A DNA stretch of 64,000 bases from Mucilaginibacter rubeus (GCF_003286415.2 NZ_CP043450.1:248001-312000), one strand, 5' to 3'; positions 36,108 through 44,238 are shown, counted from the stretch's first letter. The notes: generated by a model not told the origin, from the letters alone. Numbers and translations: made by a program.

Positions 36108-36155
36108 CATGTCATTGCGAGGAGGAACGACGAAGCAATCGCATGCTATACAGAG
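36108..36155 (+). repeat. GTCATTGCGAG repeat, left half of split copy D
   Basis: CATGTCATTGCGAGGAGG through GCATGCTATACAGAG. The matching right half is at 36517-36560; the GIY-YIG gene lies between the two halves. Confidence 0.9.
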
Positions 36156-36184
36156 TTTTTATATAAAGTATAAGCCCGTTTTTC

Positions 36185-36481
36185 TCAATCGTACCAACCA
36201 TCGCTTAGATCTTTCCATAATGGATTTTCTGTAATTATCAGATCAATTTTCTTTTGACGTGAACCCGCTTTTAACTGCTTTTCTCTTGCAATAGCATCCT
36301 GAATCCACTGGAAATCTTCGATGTAAACAAGTTTATTGCAATTATACGTCGCAGTAAAACCATTAAATATTTTCAGTTTATGTTCAGAAACGCGATTCTT
36401 AACGTCATTGGTTACACCAATATATAACACAGTGTTTGATTGATTAGCTATAATGTAAACAGAGTATTGGTGTAGTTTCAT
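36185..36481 (-). CDS. GIY-YIG nuclease family protein
   Basis: A 98-residue single-domain GIY-YIG endonuclease of the small UvrC-like/UPF0213 group. Visible motif residues: the VYI strand at 8-10, LYIGVT at 19-24 (YIG), catalytic-type Arg30 in KNRVSEH, and Glu67 in AIAREKQLK. All catalytic positions appear intact. It is flanked by inverted halves of the GTCATTGCGAG repeat (36108-36155 and 36517-36560). That arrangement suggests it is part of the repeat element rather than an ordinary gene. Base composition is more AT-rich than the neighbours, consistent with mobility. Its natural DNA target is unknown. Confidence 0.9.
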   Translation of the reverse strand: MKLHQYSVYIIANQSNTVLYIGVTNDVKNRVSEHKLKIFNGFTATYNCNKLVYIEDFQWIQDAIAREKQLKAGSRQKKIDLIITENPLWKDLSDGWYD

Positions 36482-36516
36482 GCTGTTAATTTACAAAATG
36501 TTCGATAACAAAGCGA

Positions 36517-36560
36517 CTCTGTATAGCATGCGGTTGCCACGCTTCGCTCGCAATGACATG
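36517..36560 (-). repeat. GTCATTGCGAG repeat, right half of split copy D
   Basis: CTCTGTATAGCATGCGG through CTCGCAATGACATG, the inverse of the left half at 36108-36155. Together they bracket the GIY-YIG gene. Confidence 0.9.
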
Positions 36561-36591
36561 AACCTTTAATTTGAATGAGAAAGTTATTGAC

Positions 36592-37743
36592 CTATTCTTC
36601 TCCCTCTGATTTTTTAGGAAGATTTTTGGCGTTGAAACGCGGCTTAAAACCTAATTTAGGCGCAGGCGTTTCTGTAGCAGGAGCCTGAGGCTCATCTGTT
36701 GAAGTTTCCTCCTTTTTACCATCAGAAGCTTCTTCTGGTTCAGCTGCTTTGGGCTTCATCGCGGCAGCGTTAAAGCGTGGTTTAAAGCCAAGTTTTGGTG
36801 CAGGAGCTTCAGCAGAGCCCGACTTTTCTTCTTCTGTTGGCTCTGTAGATTCGGCCGATGGTTTTTCCTCTTCAACCGGTTGTTCTGGTTCTGCCGGCTT
36901 CGGTTTCATCATAGCCGCGTTAAAGCGGGGTTTGAATCCCATTTTAGGAGCAGGTGCCTCGGATACCTGTGATTTAGGCTCTTCAGCAGGTTTTTCTTCT
37001 TCAGCAGGCGCTTCATTTTCTGCGGGCTTAGGCTTTACCATGCCTGCGTTGAAACGTGGCTTAAAGCCCATTTTAGGTGCCGGTGTTTCCGAAGCGGGAG
37101 TTTGAGGTTCGTTCGCCGCAGCTTCCTCTTTTTTATCTTCAGCCTGTGGTGTATCCGTCTCCGCAGGTTTTGGTTTTACCATAGCCGCATTAAAGCGTGG
37201 TTTGAAACCTGGTTTGGCAGTTGCTGCAGGCGTTTCTACAGCCAGGGTAGGGGCTTCAGCCTGTTGTTCTTTATCGGTTTCTGCTGATGTCTCACTTGTT
37301 GCCGGTTTAGCTTTTGCCATGGCCGGGTTAAAGCGTGGCTTGAATGCCGGCTTTGGTGTAGTTTCTGCCGATGGGGTTTCCGGTGTTGCAGGTTCTGTCG
37401 ATTCCTCTTTAGGTTCTTCGGCAGGAGTCACGGGTTTAGGTGTCGCTGTTGCCCGGAACTTTGGCGTAAAACCAATTTTGGACGAAGTACCTGGTTCTAT
37501 CAGGCTTTCGGTAATGGTTTGCTCAGCAAGTGGGTTTTTGATGTGTACTTTTTCGGTTTTAACTTCAAGCGGGATCGGGAACTGACGCCTCAATTTATTA
37601 AACCAGTACTTTTTTGTATGGTCGAAACTTTTTTCGCCCATCTGCTCAAAATGATCTTTAAATTCAGAAAATAAAGCCGGTTCACCCTGTTCAAGAGCTA
37701 CAAGGTCAATTCTTTTCTTCTTTAAAAATTCTTCAAAAACCAT
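36592..37743 (-). CDS. Disordered repeat protein with seven GFKPRF-type motifs
   Basis: A 383-residue protein of unknown function. Residues 1-58 form a compact, conserved-looking domain (EEFLKKKRIDLVALEQGEP, then SFDHTKKYWFNKLRRQF). The rest is low-complexity, rich in Pro, Glu, Ala and Thr, and carries a motif at residues 91, 133, 179, 226, 269, 319 and 365. The last six copies read (G/A)FKPRFN, usually followed by AAMxKPKPAE. Spacing is 42-50 residues. The first copy is divergent (GFTPKF). There is no signal peptide or membrane segment, so it should be cytosolic. The pattern suggests a flexible tether presenting short basic binding motifs. I know of no assigned role. Confidence 0.8.
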   Translation of the reverse strand: MVFEEFLKKKRIDLVALEQGEPALFSEFKDHFEQMGEKSFDHTKKYWFNKLRRQFPIPLEVKTEKVHIKNPLAEQTITESLIEPGTSSKIGFTPKFRATATPKPVTPAEEPKEESTEPATPETPSAETTPKPAFKPRFNPAMAKAKPATSETSAETDKEQQAEAPTLAVETPAATAKPGFKPRFNAAMVKPKPAETDTPQAEDKKEEAAANEPQTPASETPAPKMGFKPRFNAGMVKPKPAENEAPAEEEKPAEEPKSQVSEAPAPKMGFKPRFNAAMMKPKPAEPEQPVEEEKPSAESTEPTEEEKSGSAEAPAPKLGFKPRFNAAAMKPKAAEPEEASDGKKEETSTDEPQAPATETPAPKLGFKPRFNAKNLPKKSEGEE

Positions 37744-37747
37744 TTTT

Positions 37748-37835
37748 CTTAGATATGAGATGTTAGATATGAGATTTGAGATAATGAGGGCCGAGAGCCT
37801 TGTCTCATATCTCAGGTCTCATATCTCAATTCTAA
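37748..37835. repeat. AGATATGAGA inverted word repeat
   Basis: Several copies of AGATATGAGA on the left (37750-37785) and of TCTCATATCTCA on the right (37803-37830). The halves are complementary and form a hairpin between two minus-strand genes. Confidence 0.7.
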
Positions 37836-37836
37836 A

Positions 37837-38052
37837 CTACAGCGTTACATCCACATCCAGCTTATTAAAGCGGATGCCTTTTTCGGTTTGGCTCCAGTCT
37901 TCACGCTCTTCGTCGGTAGCGTTTAGTAGTTTCGGGAACCATTCTAACGGGAAAGCCTGGGGTTTGCCACCATCGGTTTCAACAAATAGCAATCCGTTAG
38001 CAAAGGTTACCTTTACTTTCCGCTCGCCTTTTCGTGTGTTTAATAGTGGCAT
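37837..38052 (-). CDS. DUF2442 domain protein
   Basis: A 71-residue soluble protein of the DUF2442 family: KVKVTFANGLLFVETDGG, then FPLEWFPKLLNA and WSQTEKGIRFNKLDVDV, the usual C-terminal signature. Members are often found beside DUF4160 proteins and are suspected toxin-antitoxin-like or regulatory modules. No DUF4160 partner is present here. It lies between the YebC gene and the repeat protein on the same strand, each separated by repeats. Confidence 0.85.
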   Translation of the reverse strand: MPLLNTRKGERKVKVTFANGLLFVETDGGKPQAFPLEWFPKLLNATDEEREDWSQTEKGIRFNKLDVDVTL

Positions 38053-38066
38053 GTTGTTTCCATTTT

Positions 38067-38160
38067 ATGTCATTGCGAGGAGGAACGACGAAGCAATCGC
38101 ATGCTGTACAGAGCGGCTATGCTTCTGTGCGATTGCCACGCTATCGCTCGCAATGACATG
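38067..38160. repeat. GTCATTGCGAG palindromic repeat, copy E
   Basis: 94 bp from ATGTCATTGCGAGGAGG to CTCGCAATGACATG. Nearly identical to copy C and a good reference for the uninterrupted element. Confidence 0.92.
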
Positions 38161-38201
38161 TTTTTTTTATTAAATCGAAATTCCGAAATCCGATATCAGA
38201 A

Positions 38202-38927
38202 TTACTCCGCCATATTGTGATAAACCGCCTGTACGTCGTCGTCTTCTTCCAAACGGTCAATCAGTTTCATGATTTCAGGAACCTGATCTTCGCTAACAGC
38301 GTGGAATGATTGCGGAATGCGCTCCAGTTTAGCCGATTTTACTTCGATACCCATTTCTTCTAAAGTCTTTTGCATTTTACCAAAATCTTCAAAAGCGGTG
38401 TGGATTACTGCAACATCGTTGCCGTTTTCGTCGGCTTCAACAAATATTTCTTCCAGGCCTGCATCAATCAATTCAAATTCAAGCTCTTCCAGGTCACGGT
38501 CACCGGGCTCAAAAGTGAAAACCGATTTACGGGTGAAGATAAAATCAAGCGATCCGGTTTTACCTAAGGAACCACCATATTTTGTAAAGTAACTGCGCAC
38601 GTTGGCAACGGTACGATTGGTATTATCGGTTGCGGTTTCAACCAAAACAGCAACGCCGTAAGACGCGTATCCTTCGTAAACAAGCTCTTCGTAATCTTTT
38701 TCATCGCGGCTGCTGGCACGTTTTATGGCTGCCTCAACACGGTCTTTAGGCATGTTTACAGCCTTGGCGTTTTGCACCGCGGTACGCAGGCGTGAGTTGG
38801 TGTTAACATCCCCGCCGCCGGCTTTTACAGCCATTACAATTTCCTTCCCTAAACGGGTAAACTGCACTGCCATTTTGGCCCAGCGCTTAAACTTTCTTTC
38901 TTTGCGGAATTCAAATGCTCTTCCCAT
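38202..38927 (-). CDS. YebC/PmpR family DNA-binding or ribosome-associated regulator
   Basis: A 241-residue YebC-family protein (PF01709), typical length. It begins MGRAFEFRKERKFKRWAKM, and the second domain contains GYASYGVAVLVETATDN and RTVANVRSYFTKYGG. The C-terminal domain has LIDAGLEEI and LERIPQS. Family members were long annotated as transcription factors (PmpR), and recent work ties the YebC group to relief of ribosome stalling; which applies here is not visible. Preceded upstream by a repeat-rich gap. Confidence 0.93.
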   Translation of the reverse strand: MGRAFEFRKERKFKRWAKMAVQFTRLGKEIVMAVKAGGGDVNTNSRLRTAVQNAKAVNMPKDRVEAAIKRASSRDEKDYEELVYEGYASYGVAVLVETATDNTNRTVANVRSYFTKYGGSLGKTGSLDFIFTRKSVFTFEPGDRDLEELEFELIDAGLEEIFVEADENGNDVAVIHTAFEDFGKMQKTLEEMGIEVKSAKLERIPQSFHAVSEDQVPEIMKLIDRLEEDDDVQAVYHNMAE

Positions 38928-39045
38928 GTGTTTTTAGTTCATTGTTCATGGTTGATGGTTCATGGATCAACCTTGTTGTTTTACAAAGCTTTGCCCTATA
39001 AAGACAAGGCGGTAAATATAATATTTGTTTATAAAAAGGCGGATA

Positions 39046-39079
39046 AAAACCTTTAACCTTTATCCTTTCGCCTTTAACC
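39046..39079. repeat. CCTTTAACC repeat fragment
   Basis: CCTTTAACCTTTATCC and CCTTTCGCCTTTAACC, a single right-hand half of the AAAGGTAAAAGG family, just after the tdh stop codon. Confidence 0.6.
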
Positions 39080-40033
39080 TTAAATTATCGTTTTCAAGTT
39101 GGTCAGCATATCGGCTACCATTTTAGGCAGATCATATTCCAATTTCCAGCCCCAATCATTTTGCGCGTAGCTATCATCAATTGATTTTGGCCAGCTATCG
39201 GCTATAGCCTGGCGCGGATCATTATCGCTGTAGCTGATCTCAAATTTAGGGATCAGTTTTTTGATTTCTGCCGCCAATTGCTCGGGCGTAAAGCTGATGC
39301 CTGCAAGGTTATACGATGAGCGGATGCTGATCTGTTCTGCTGACGCGTCCATCAAACTGATAGTAGCCCTGATGGCATCATCCATATACATCATGGGTAG
39401 GGCAGTACCTTCGGCCAGGAAACTTTCGTAGCTGCCGGTTTTTAATGCATGGTGAAAAATATGTACCGCATAATCTGTTGTGCCACCGCCGGGGTTAGCT
39501 TTCCAGCCTATTAATCCCGGATAGCGGATACTGCGTACATCAAGTCCGTATTTATTAAAATAGTATTCACACCAGCGTTCGCCGGCCAGTTTACTGAATC
39601 CATAAACCGTATTGGGATCCATGACGCAATACTGCGGCGTATCATGCTGCGGTGAATGCGGACCGAAAACCGCTATTGAACTTGGCCAAAAAACTTTAGC
39701 TGTTTTAAACTCCACCGCGAAATCAAGTACGTGCAGCAAGCCGGTCATGTTGAGGTCCCAGGCCATTTTAGGCTTTTGCTCGCCTACTGCCGAAAGAATG
39801 GCGGCCAACAGGTAAACCTGCGTGGGGCGGTGCTTGTCAAATATGTGGTGCAGGTTGTCTTTATCAAGCACGTTGATCAGTTCAAACGGCCCGGTGCTGC
39901 CACGCATGGCATAGGTAGGGCTATTAATATCTGAAGCTACAACAGCCTCGGCCCCATGTATATTTCTCAAAGCCATTACCAGTTCGGTGCCTATCTGGCC
40001 ATTGGCGCCTATCACTAAAATCTTTTCGCTCAT
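39080..40033 (-). CDS. tdh: L-threonine 3-dehydrogenase (short-chain, epimerase-like)
   Basis: NAD-dependent oxidation of threonine to 2-amino-3-oxobutyrate, feeding Kbl. The 317 residues match the GalE-like type of threonine dehydrogenase found in Bacteroidota and Cupriavidus, not the zinc type of E. coli. The Rossmann loop is GANGQIGTE (8-16). AAILSAVGE and the catalytic YGFSKLAGE (YxxxK) are present, along with RYPGLIGWKANPGGGTTDYAV, which is typical of the enzyme. The gene is single with its own -7 box 20 bp before the ATG. Confidence 0.9.
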   Translation of the reverse strand: MSEKILVIGANGQIGTELVMALRNIHGAEAVVASDINSPTYAMRGSTGPFELINVLDKDNLHHIFDKHRPTQVYLLAAILSAVGEQKPKMAWDLNMTGLLHVLDFAVEFKTAKVFWPSSIAVFGPHSPQHDTPQYCVMDPNTVYGFSKLAGERWCEYYFNKYGLDVRSIRYPGLIGWKANPGGGTTDYAVHIFHHALKTGSYESFLAEGTALPMMYMDDAIRATISLMDASAEQISIRSSYNLAGISFTPEQLAAEIKKLIPKFEISYSDNDPRQAIADSWPKSIDDSYAQNDWGWKLEYDLPKMVADMLTNLKTII

Positions 40034-40052
40034 GCAATTTTGAGTTTACCGC

Positions 40053-40061
40053 GCAAAGGTA
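40053..40061 (-). promoter_or_regulatory. -7 box of tdh
   Basis: TACCTTTGC on the minus strand. Predicted leader about 15 nt. No TTG at the right distance. Confidence 0.6.
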
Positions 40062-40067
40062 GGAAAT

Positions 40068-40120
40068 TGACCGTTGATTATTTTTTGATTGCGTTGATTA
40101 CGCTGATTTTTTGACCGTTG
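40068..40120. repeat. GACCGTTGATT repeat fragment
   Basis: GACCGTTGATTATTTTTTG, then GCGTTGATTACGCTGATTTT and TTGACCGTTGAT. Same words as at 14998-15070. Confidence 0.65.
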
Positions 40121-40125
40121 ATTTC

Positions 40126-40383
40126 TGTCTGAATCAGAATCTCCAGAATTTAAGGATTTACAGAATTGCTCAGAAATCTGAACTCGAATTAAACGAATTA
40201 TTAGAATTTCTTGAATTTTGCTCGGCATTCTATCAATTCCCTTAATTCTAAAAAATTCCGGTTCAGAGAAATTAATCGCTTTCATAAGTCACAAGTCAGC
40301 CACCCGCCAGTCCGTCGCTCAAGACTTGCGCCAGTAAAAGATATTCTGTCAATTTTCAAATTCTGGAGATTCTGATTCAGACA
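40126..40383. repeat. Inverted-repeat element with perfect 26-bp ends
   Basis: Ends at 40126-40151 (TGTCTGAATCAGAATCTCC...) and 40358-40383 (...GGAGATTCTGATTCAGACA) are exact inverses. The 206-bp interior is AT-rich with GAATTT words and no gene. The remaining spacer to asd (40384-40567) shows no further feature beyond a short GC hairpin near 40524-40541. Confidence 0.85.
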
Positions 40384-40567
40384 AACAAACCACTCACCTA
40401 ATCAACTCAATCAACCTCCAACCCAATACTCCATAAAAACCATAGACTTTATATTTTCAGGATACCAAAAAAATGTGCATATTTGAGGGTTTAACTTTTA
40501 AAACGCATAATTAATTAAAAACAGGCGCTGTGAAGCAGCCTGATACATTTCAAAAACAATTTAAAAA

Positions 40568-41575
40568 ATGAAAGTCGCAGTAGTAGGTGCTACAGGATTA
40601 GTAGGCACCAAAATGTTGCAGGTTCTTGCAGAACGCAACTTCCCCGTTACAGAATTAATTCCCGTAGCTTCAGAAAAAAGTATTGGTAAAGAAATTACTT
40701 TTAAGGGTAAGCAGTTTAAGGTGGTTTCTGTTGAGGATGCGATTAAGATGAAGCCGGACGTAGCAATTTTCTCGGCCGGCGGAAGCACTTCATTACAGCA
40801 AGCTCCTTTATTTGCGGCTGCTGGTACAACTGTTATTGATAATTCATCGGCATGGCGCATGGACCCAACCAAAAAACTGGTTGTGCCCGAAGTAAACGCT
40901 GATGTACTTACCGCCGAAGATAAGATCATCGCTAACCCAAATTGCTCAACCATACAAATGGTAGTGGCTTTAAAACCACTGCACGATAAATACAAAATTA
41001 AAAGGGTAGTAGTTTCAACCTACCAATCTGTTACCGGTACGGGCGTTAAAGCTGTTGATCAGTTATTTAACGAGCGTAAAGGTATTGACGGACCGAAAGT
41101 ATACCCTTACACTATCGATTTAAACGTGATTCCGCAGATTGACGTATTTACCGAAAACGGTTATACCAAAGAGGAAATGAAAATGATCCTCGAAACTAAA
41201 AAGATCATGGGCGATGATAGTATTAAAGTAACTGCAACCACAGTGCGTATCCCGGTAATGGGCGGTCACTCTGAGTCGGTTAACATAGAGTTTGCAAATG
41301 ATTTTGACCTGACCGAAGTTCGTGAGCTGTTGGCTAACGCACCGGGCATTGTTGTGGTTGATGATACCGCTAACCTGAAATACCCAATGCCGCTTGACGC
41401 GCATGATAAAGATGAGGTATTTGTAGGCCGTATCCGCCGTGACGAAACTCAGGATAATACACTTAACTGCTGGATAGTATCTGATAACCTGCGTAAGGGT
41501 GCAGCTACCAATGCGGTACAAATTGCCGAGTACCTTGCTGCTCAGCACCTGATCGGTCAGCCGGTTGAGGCGTAA
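40568..41575 (+). CDS. asd: Aspartate-semialdehyde dehydrogenase
   Basis: Reduces aspartyl phosphate to the semialdehyde for lysine, threonine and methionine synthesis. It has 335 residues. The NADP loop GATGLVGTKML is at 7-17, the catalytic cysteine is C126 in NPNCSTIQMV, and the catalytic histidine is in PVMGGHSESVN. The conserved SSAWRMDP and FVGRIRRD are present. A good terminator follows. The upstream region is occupied by repeats and has no strong promoter match, only a CATATTTG near 40477. Confidence 0.96.
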   Translation: MKVAVVGATGLVGTKMLQVLAERNFPVTELIPVASEKSIGKEITFKGKQFKVVSVEDAIKMKPDVAIFSAGGSTSLQQAPLFAAAGTTVIDNSSAWRMDPTKKLVVPEVNADVLTAEDKIIANPNCSTIQMVVALKPLHDKYKIKRVVVSTYQSVTGTGVKAVDQLFNERKGIDGPKVYPYTIDLNVIPQIDVFTENGYTKEEMKMILETKKIMGDDSIKVTATTVRIPVMGGHSESVNIEFANDFDLTEVRELLANAPGIVVVDDTANLKYPMPLDAHDKDEVFVGRIRRDETQDNTLNCWIVSDNLRKGAATNAVQIAEYLAAQHLIGQPVEA

Positions 41576-41602
41576 ATAGCTATTACTTTTCAAAAGAATA
41601 GG

Positions 41603-41635
41603 ATAGGGATAGTCATTTGATTATCCCTATTTTTA
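41603..41635 (+). terminator. Terminator of asd
   Basis: ATAGGGATA pairs with TATCCCTAT around a 10-nt loop, followed by TTTTT. Confidence 0.85.
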
Positions 41636-41651
41636 TGCCGTAATATTTGAT

Positions 41652-42392
41652 ATGAAAATCCTAAAGCTTATTGCAATTTTTTGCGCCCTTTCTACCCGTC
41701 TCTTTGCGCAAACTCCCAAATCCATTGAGGCCGATTTTGACAAAGCATTTGAAAAGATTAGCTATTGGAATGAGCATTCATCTGAAGACACCAATGGGGA
41801 CGGGTTATTTACTGCCAATTTGCAGATTGAAGCAAAAGTGAAATCTTATACCCAAAAATGCCCTGCAGCACTTGATCAGGCGTTTAAAAACATAGGTCTT
41901 GTATCCGAAGATGGTTTGTTCAGGATATTATCATGGGATACCATGACCGGGGGCACGCAACATGCTTATGAAAACATTATCCAATATAAGTCGGCGGGTA
42001 AAACCTTCACCATTGTAGATACTGTAAAAAACGACGATGATTACATATATGCCTATAATAAGTTACATACTTTGAAGGTTGGGAGCGAAACCTATTACCT
42101 TACTACTTATTATGGTATTTTCCATACATATGACATGGGAGCCGGGATCAGGGTATTTGCCATTCAGAATGGTAAACTGAATGATAAGGCAAAACTGATA
42201 AAAACCAGGAGCGGTTTAACCCATAAATTATATTATACTTATCATGTTGGTGAGGAACTCCAAAACGGGCTTGAATACCATCCGGAACAAAAAATAATTA
42301 CATTTCCTGTTGTTATTGGCGATGGAAAAGTAACCGACAATATTATCACCTACAAATTTAACGGGCAATATTTTGAAAAAATAAAAAGCTAA
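41652..42392 (+). CDS. Secreted protein of unknown function, paralogue 1
   Basis: A 246-residue exported protein (signal peptide ending LFAQ) that I cannot assign to a family. Alternating hydrophobic and aromatic strands suggest a beta-rich fold. Segments SEDGLFRILSWDTMTGG, KLHTLKVGSETYYL and YKFNGQYFEKIKS recur at matching places in the next gene, so the two are tandem duplicates. No catalytic motif or lipobox. The two genes are 72 bp apart and read toward the LysR gene. Confidence 0.7.
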   Translation: MKILKLIAIFCALSTRLFAQTPKSIEADFDKAFEKISYWNEHSSEDTNGDGLFTANLQIEAKVKSYTQKCPAALDQAFKNIGLVSEDGLFRILSWDTMTGGTQHAYENIIQYKSAGKTFTIVDTVKNDDDYIYAYNKLHTLKVGSETYYLTTYYGIFHTYDMGAGIRVFAIQNGKLNDKAKLIKTRSGLTHKLYYTYHVGEELQNGLEYHPEQKIITFPVVIGDGKVTDNIITYKFNGQYFEKIKS

Positions 42393-42464
42393 AAAACAGG
42401 TAACTGGCAACGATGATAACAGAATATCCGCCCGGTTTGCTTTTTTTGCGTATCTTGTTTACCG

Positions 42465-43247
42465 ATGAAAACCTTTAAGTTTATAATTGTTTTCTGCTGC
42501 TGTTTTTACTCAGCAAATTTGTTTGCCCAAAGTCCGCAGGCCATTGAGGCCGATCTGTTACGGATTTTTAAAAGGGTAAACTATTACGGCTCCCACAAAA
42601 AAGAGTGGAAGGCTATTGATTCATTAGAAAAAATGAACAAGATCTTTGGCTTTAAGCTAAAGTATTATACCTCCAAATATCCTGAAACCATTAATTATCC
42701 TTTTACCGAACTGGTTAAAGAGCGGGTAGTGATTGCCTCATCTGCCGATGGTTTGTTCCGTACCTATTCATGGGATACCAGGTTGGGCAGTACCGGGTAT
42801 GATTTTGATAACGTTTTGCAGTACAAATTTAACGGCCAGGTTTTCTCTTCCTTAAAAATGGATTCGGTAGGGAAAAAGCATAACCCGGTGTTTTGGTATT
42901 CAAAAATCTACACGCTTAAAGCGGGGAGCAAAACCTATTACCTTGCAGCGTATAATTCGGTACGGTCGAGTGTTGACGCCACGCAGGGCATCCAGTTTTT
43001 TGCTATCGAGAACGCTAAACTGAACGGTGCAGTACTGTTGGTTAAAACCACAACGGGTTTGCATAGCAAGCTGTATTTTGATTACAATTTTCTGTCGGTG
43101 GTTGATATGAAGGTGATCCCGACTATTTATTACGATGCCAAAACACAAACCATCCATAGCCCCTTAGTTAATGCAAAACGACAGGTTACCCGCGACTATA
43201 TCGTATATAAATTTACCGGCAAGTATTTTGAACGGGTAAAAAACTAA
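42465..43247 (+). CDS. Secreted protein of unknown function, paralogue 2
   Basis: 260 residues, signal peptide ending LFAQ. It matches its upstream neighbour along most of its length: SPQAIEAD, SADGLFRTYSWDTRLGS, YTLKAGSKTYYLAAY, IQFFAIENAKLNG and YKFTGKYFERVKN. Its main difference is a longer segment after the signal peptide. Its TAA stop codon forms the first bases of the -7 box of the following LysR gene. Function unknown; a periplasmic or secreted binding role is only a guess. Confidence 0.7.
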   Translation: MKTFKFIIVFCCCFYSANLFAQSPQAIEADLLRIFKRVNYYGSHKKEWKAIDSLEKMNKIFGFKLKYYTSKYPETINYPFTELVKERVVIASSADGLFRTYSWDTRLGSTGYDFDNVLQYKFNGQVFSSLKMDSVGKKHNPVFWYSKIYTLKAGSKTYYLAAYNSVRSSVDATQGIQFFAIENAKLNGAVLLVKTTTGLHSKLYFDYNFLSVVDMKVIPTIYYDAKTQTIHSPLVNAKRQVTRDYIVYKFTGKYFERVKN

Positions 43248-43253
43248 CTTTGC
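43245..43253 (+). promoter_or_regulatory. -7 box of the lysR gene
   Basis: TAACTTTGC, overlapping the stop of the preceding gene and ending 3 nt before the ATG at 43257. A TTG at 43228 is only 14 bp away, so the -33 match is poor. Confidence 0.55.
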
Positions 43254-43256
43254 CGC

Positions 43257-44165
43257 ATGATCTCTTTCGCTCACCGTGTATTTATGGAAGTTGCCGCCAA
43301 CTTGAGTTTCAGTAAGGCCGCACAGGTGCTGTTTATTACGCAGCCCGCCATTAGCAAGCATGTAAAGGCACTTGAAGATCAATACAAAGTGCCCTTGTTC
43401 GAGCGTAAAGGCAACAGTATTTTGCTTACCGAAGCAGGTAATAAACTAAACGAATACCTGCAGCAGGCAACAGAGATTGAACGGAAGGTTGAGTACGATC
43501 TTTCGGTGTTAAGCAACTTGTCACAAGCTGCCGGGCATTTGCGTTTGGGGGCGAGTACAACTATTGCCCTGTATATTTTACCTTCGATACTTTCTGGTTT
43601 TCAGCACGAGTACGCCAATGTTGATGTGCAATTGGTAAACCGCAACAGTGAGTATATCCTAAACGCTTTGCTTGATCATGAAGTTGATATTGGAATTATA
43701 GAAGTAGATAATAAGATTACTCAAGTATCATATAAACCTTTTATGAGCGATGAGGTGATCCCGGTTTGCTCGGCTAAGAGCCCACTGGCGGGTAAATCAT
43801 TAACCTTAAAGCAGTTTGTAAAAACGCCATTAGCCGTGCGTGAACGTGGCTCCGGTACCCTGAATGCGGTATTGAAGGCTTTGTCGGCTTTACATATAAA
43901 ACCGGCAGATTTGTCGGTAAAGATCCGTTTGGGTGGTACCGAGGCTTTGAAAAACTTCCTGCTGGCCGATCAGTGCCTGGGCTTTATGCCGCGACCATCT
44001 ATTATCCGTCAGCTTGCCGAAGGCGACCTGGTTGAAGTACCTATTGAAGGCTTAAAAATTACCCGTGATTTCTTCTTTATCCGTCGCAAAGGTACTGAGG
44101 ACTACGGGTTGACGAGCAATTTTATTAACTACGCCTTGCAGCATATTGGGCACTCTGCCGAATAA
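43257..44165 (+). CDS. LysR family transcriptional regulator
   Basis: A 302-residue LysR-type regulator. The N-terminal winged HTH (about 5-64) reads FMEVAANLSFSKAAQVLFIT, then QPAISKHVKALEDQYKVPLF. The substrate domain (about 90-295) begins HLRLGASTTIALYILPSIL. Such proteins usually control a neighbouring gene and respond to a small molecule. The natural candidates are the twin secreted proteins upstream, but those are on the same strand rather than divergent. Predicted leaderless because the -7 box abuts the ATG. A terminator lies further downstream. Confidence 0.92.
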   Translation: MISFAHRVFMEVAANLSFSKAAQVLFITQPAISKHVKALEDQYKVPLFERKGNSILLTEAGNKLNEYLQQATEIERKVEYDLSVLSNLSQAAGHLRLGASTTIALYILPSILSGFQHEYANVDVQLVNRNSEYILNALLDHEVDIGIIEVDNKITQVSYKPFMSDEVIPVCSAKSPLAGKSLTLKQFVKTPLAVRERGSGTLNAVLKALSALHIKPADLSVKIRLGGTEALKNFLLADQCLGFMPRPSIIRQLAEGDLVEVPIEGLKITRDFFFIRRKGTEDYGLTSNFINYALQHIGHSAE

Positions 44166-44238
44166 TCGAATGCGAAAGATTTGATCTTTCTTAGAAGATA
44201 TTTAAAATTCATTAATGCAAATTACAGGTATGTGAATG

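Noticed and set aside
36749..37585. Three long plus-strand ORFs opposite the repeat protein
   Set aside because: They mirror the repeated Pro/Ala/Lys codons of the minus-strand gene; the strand with ordered motifs and a conserved head is the coding one.
35963..38160. A CRISPR array suggested by repeated GTCATTGCGAG units
   Set aside because: The copies are inverted palindromes scattered between genes, with no regular spacer and no cas genes.
40046..40285. 79-codon ORF on the minus strand
   Set aside because: It consists of dispersed-repeat sequence with repetitive residues (RNQRNQR) and no conserved features.
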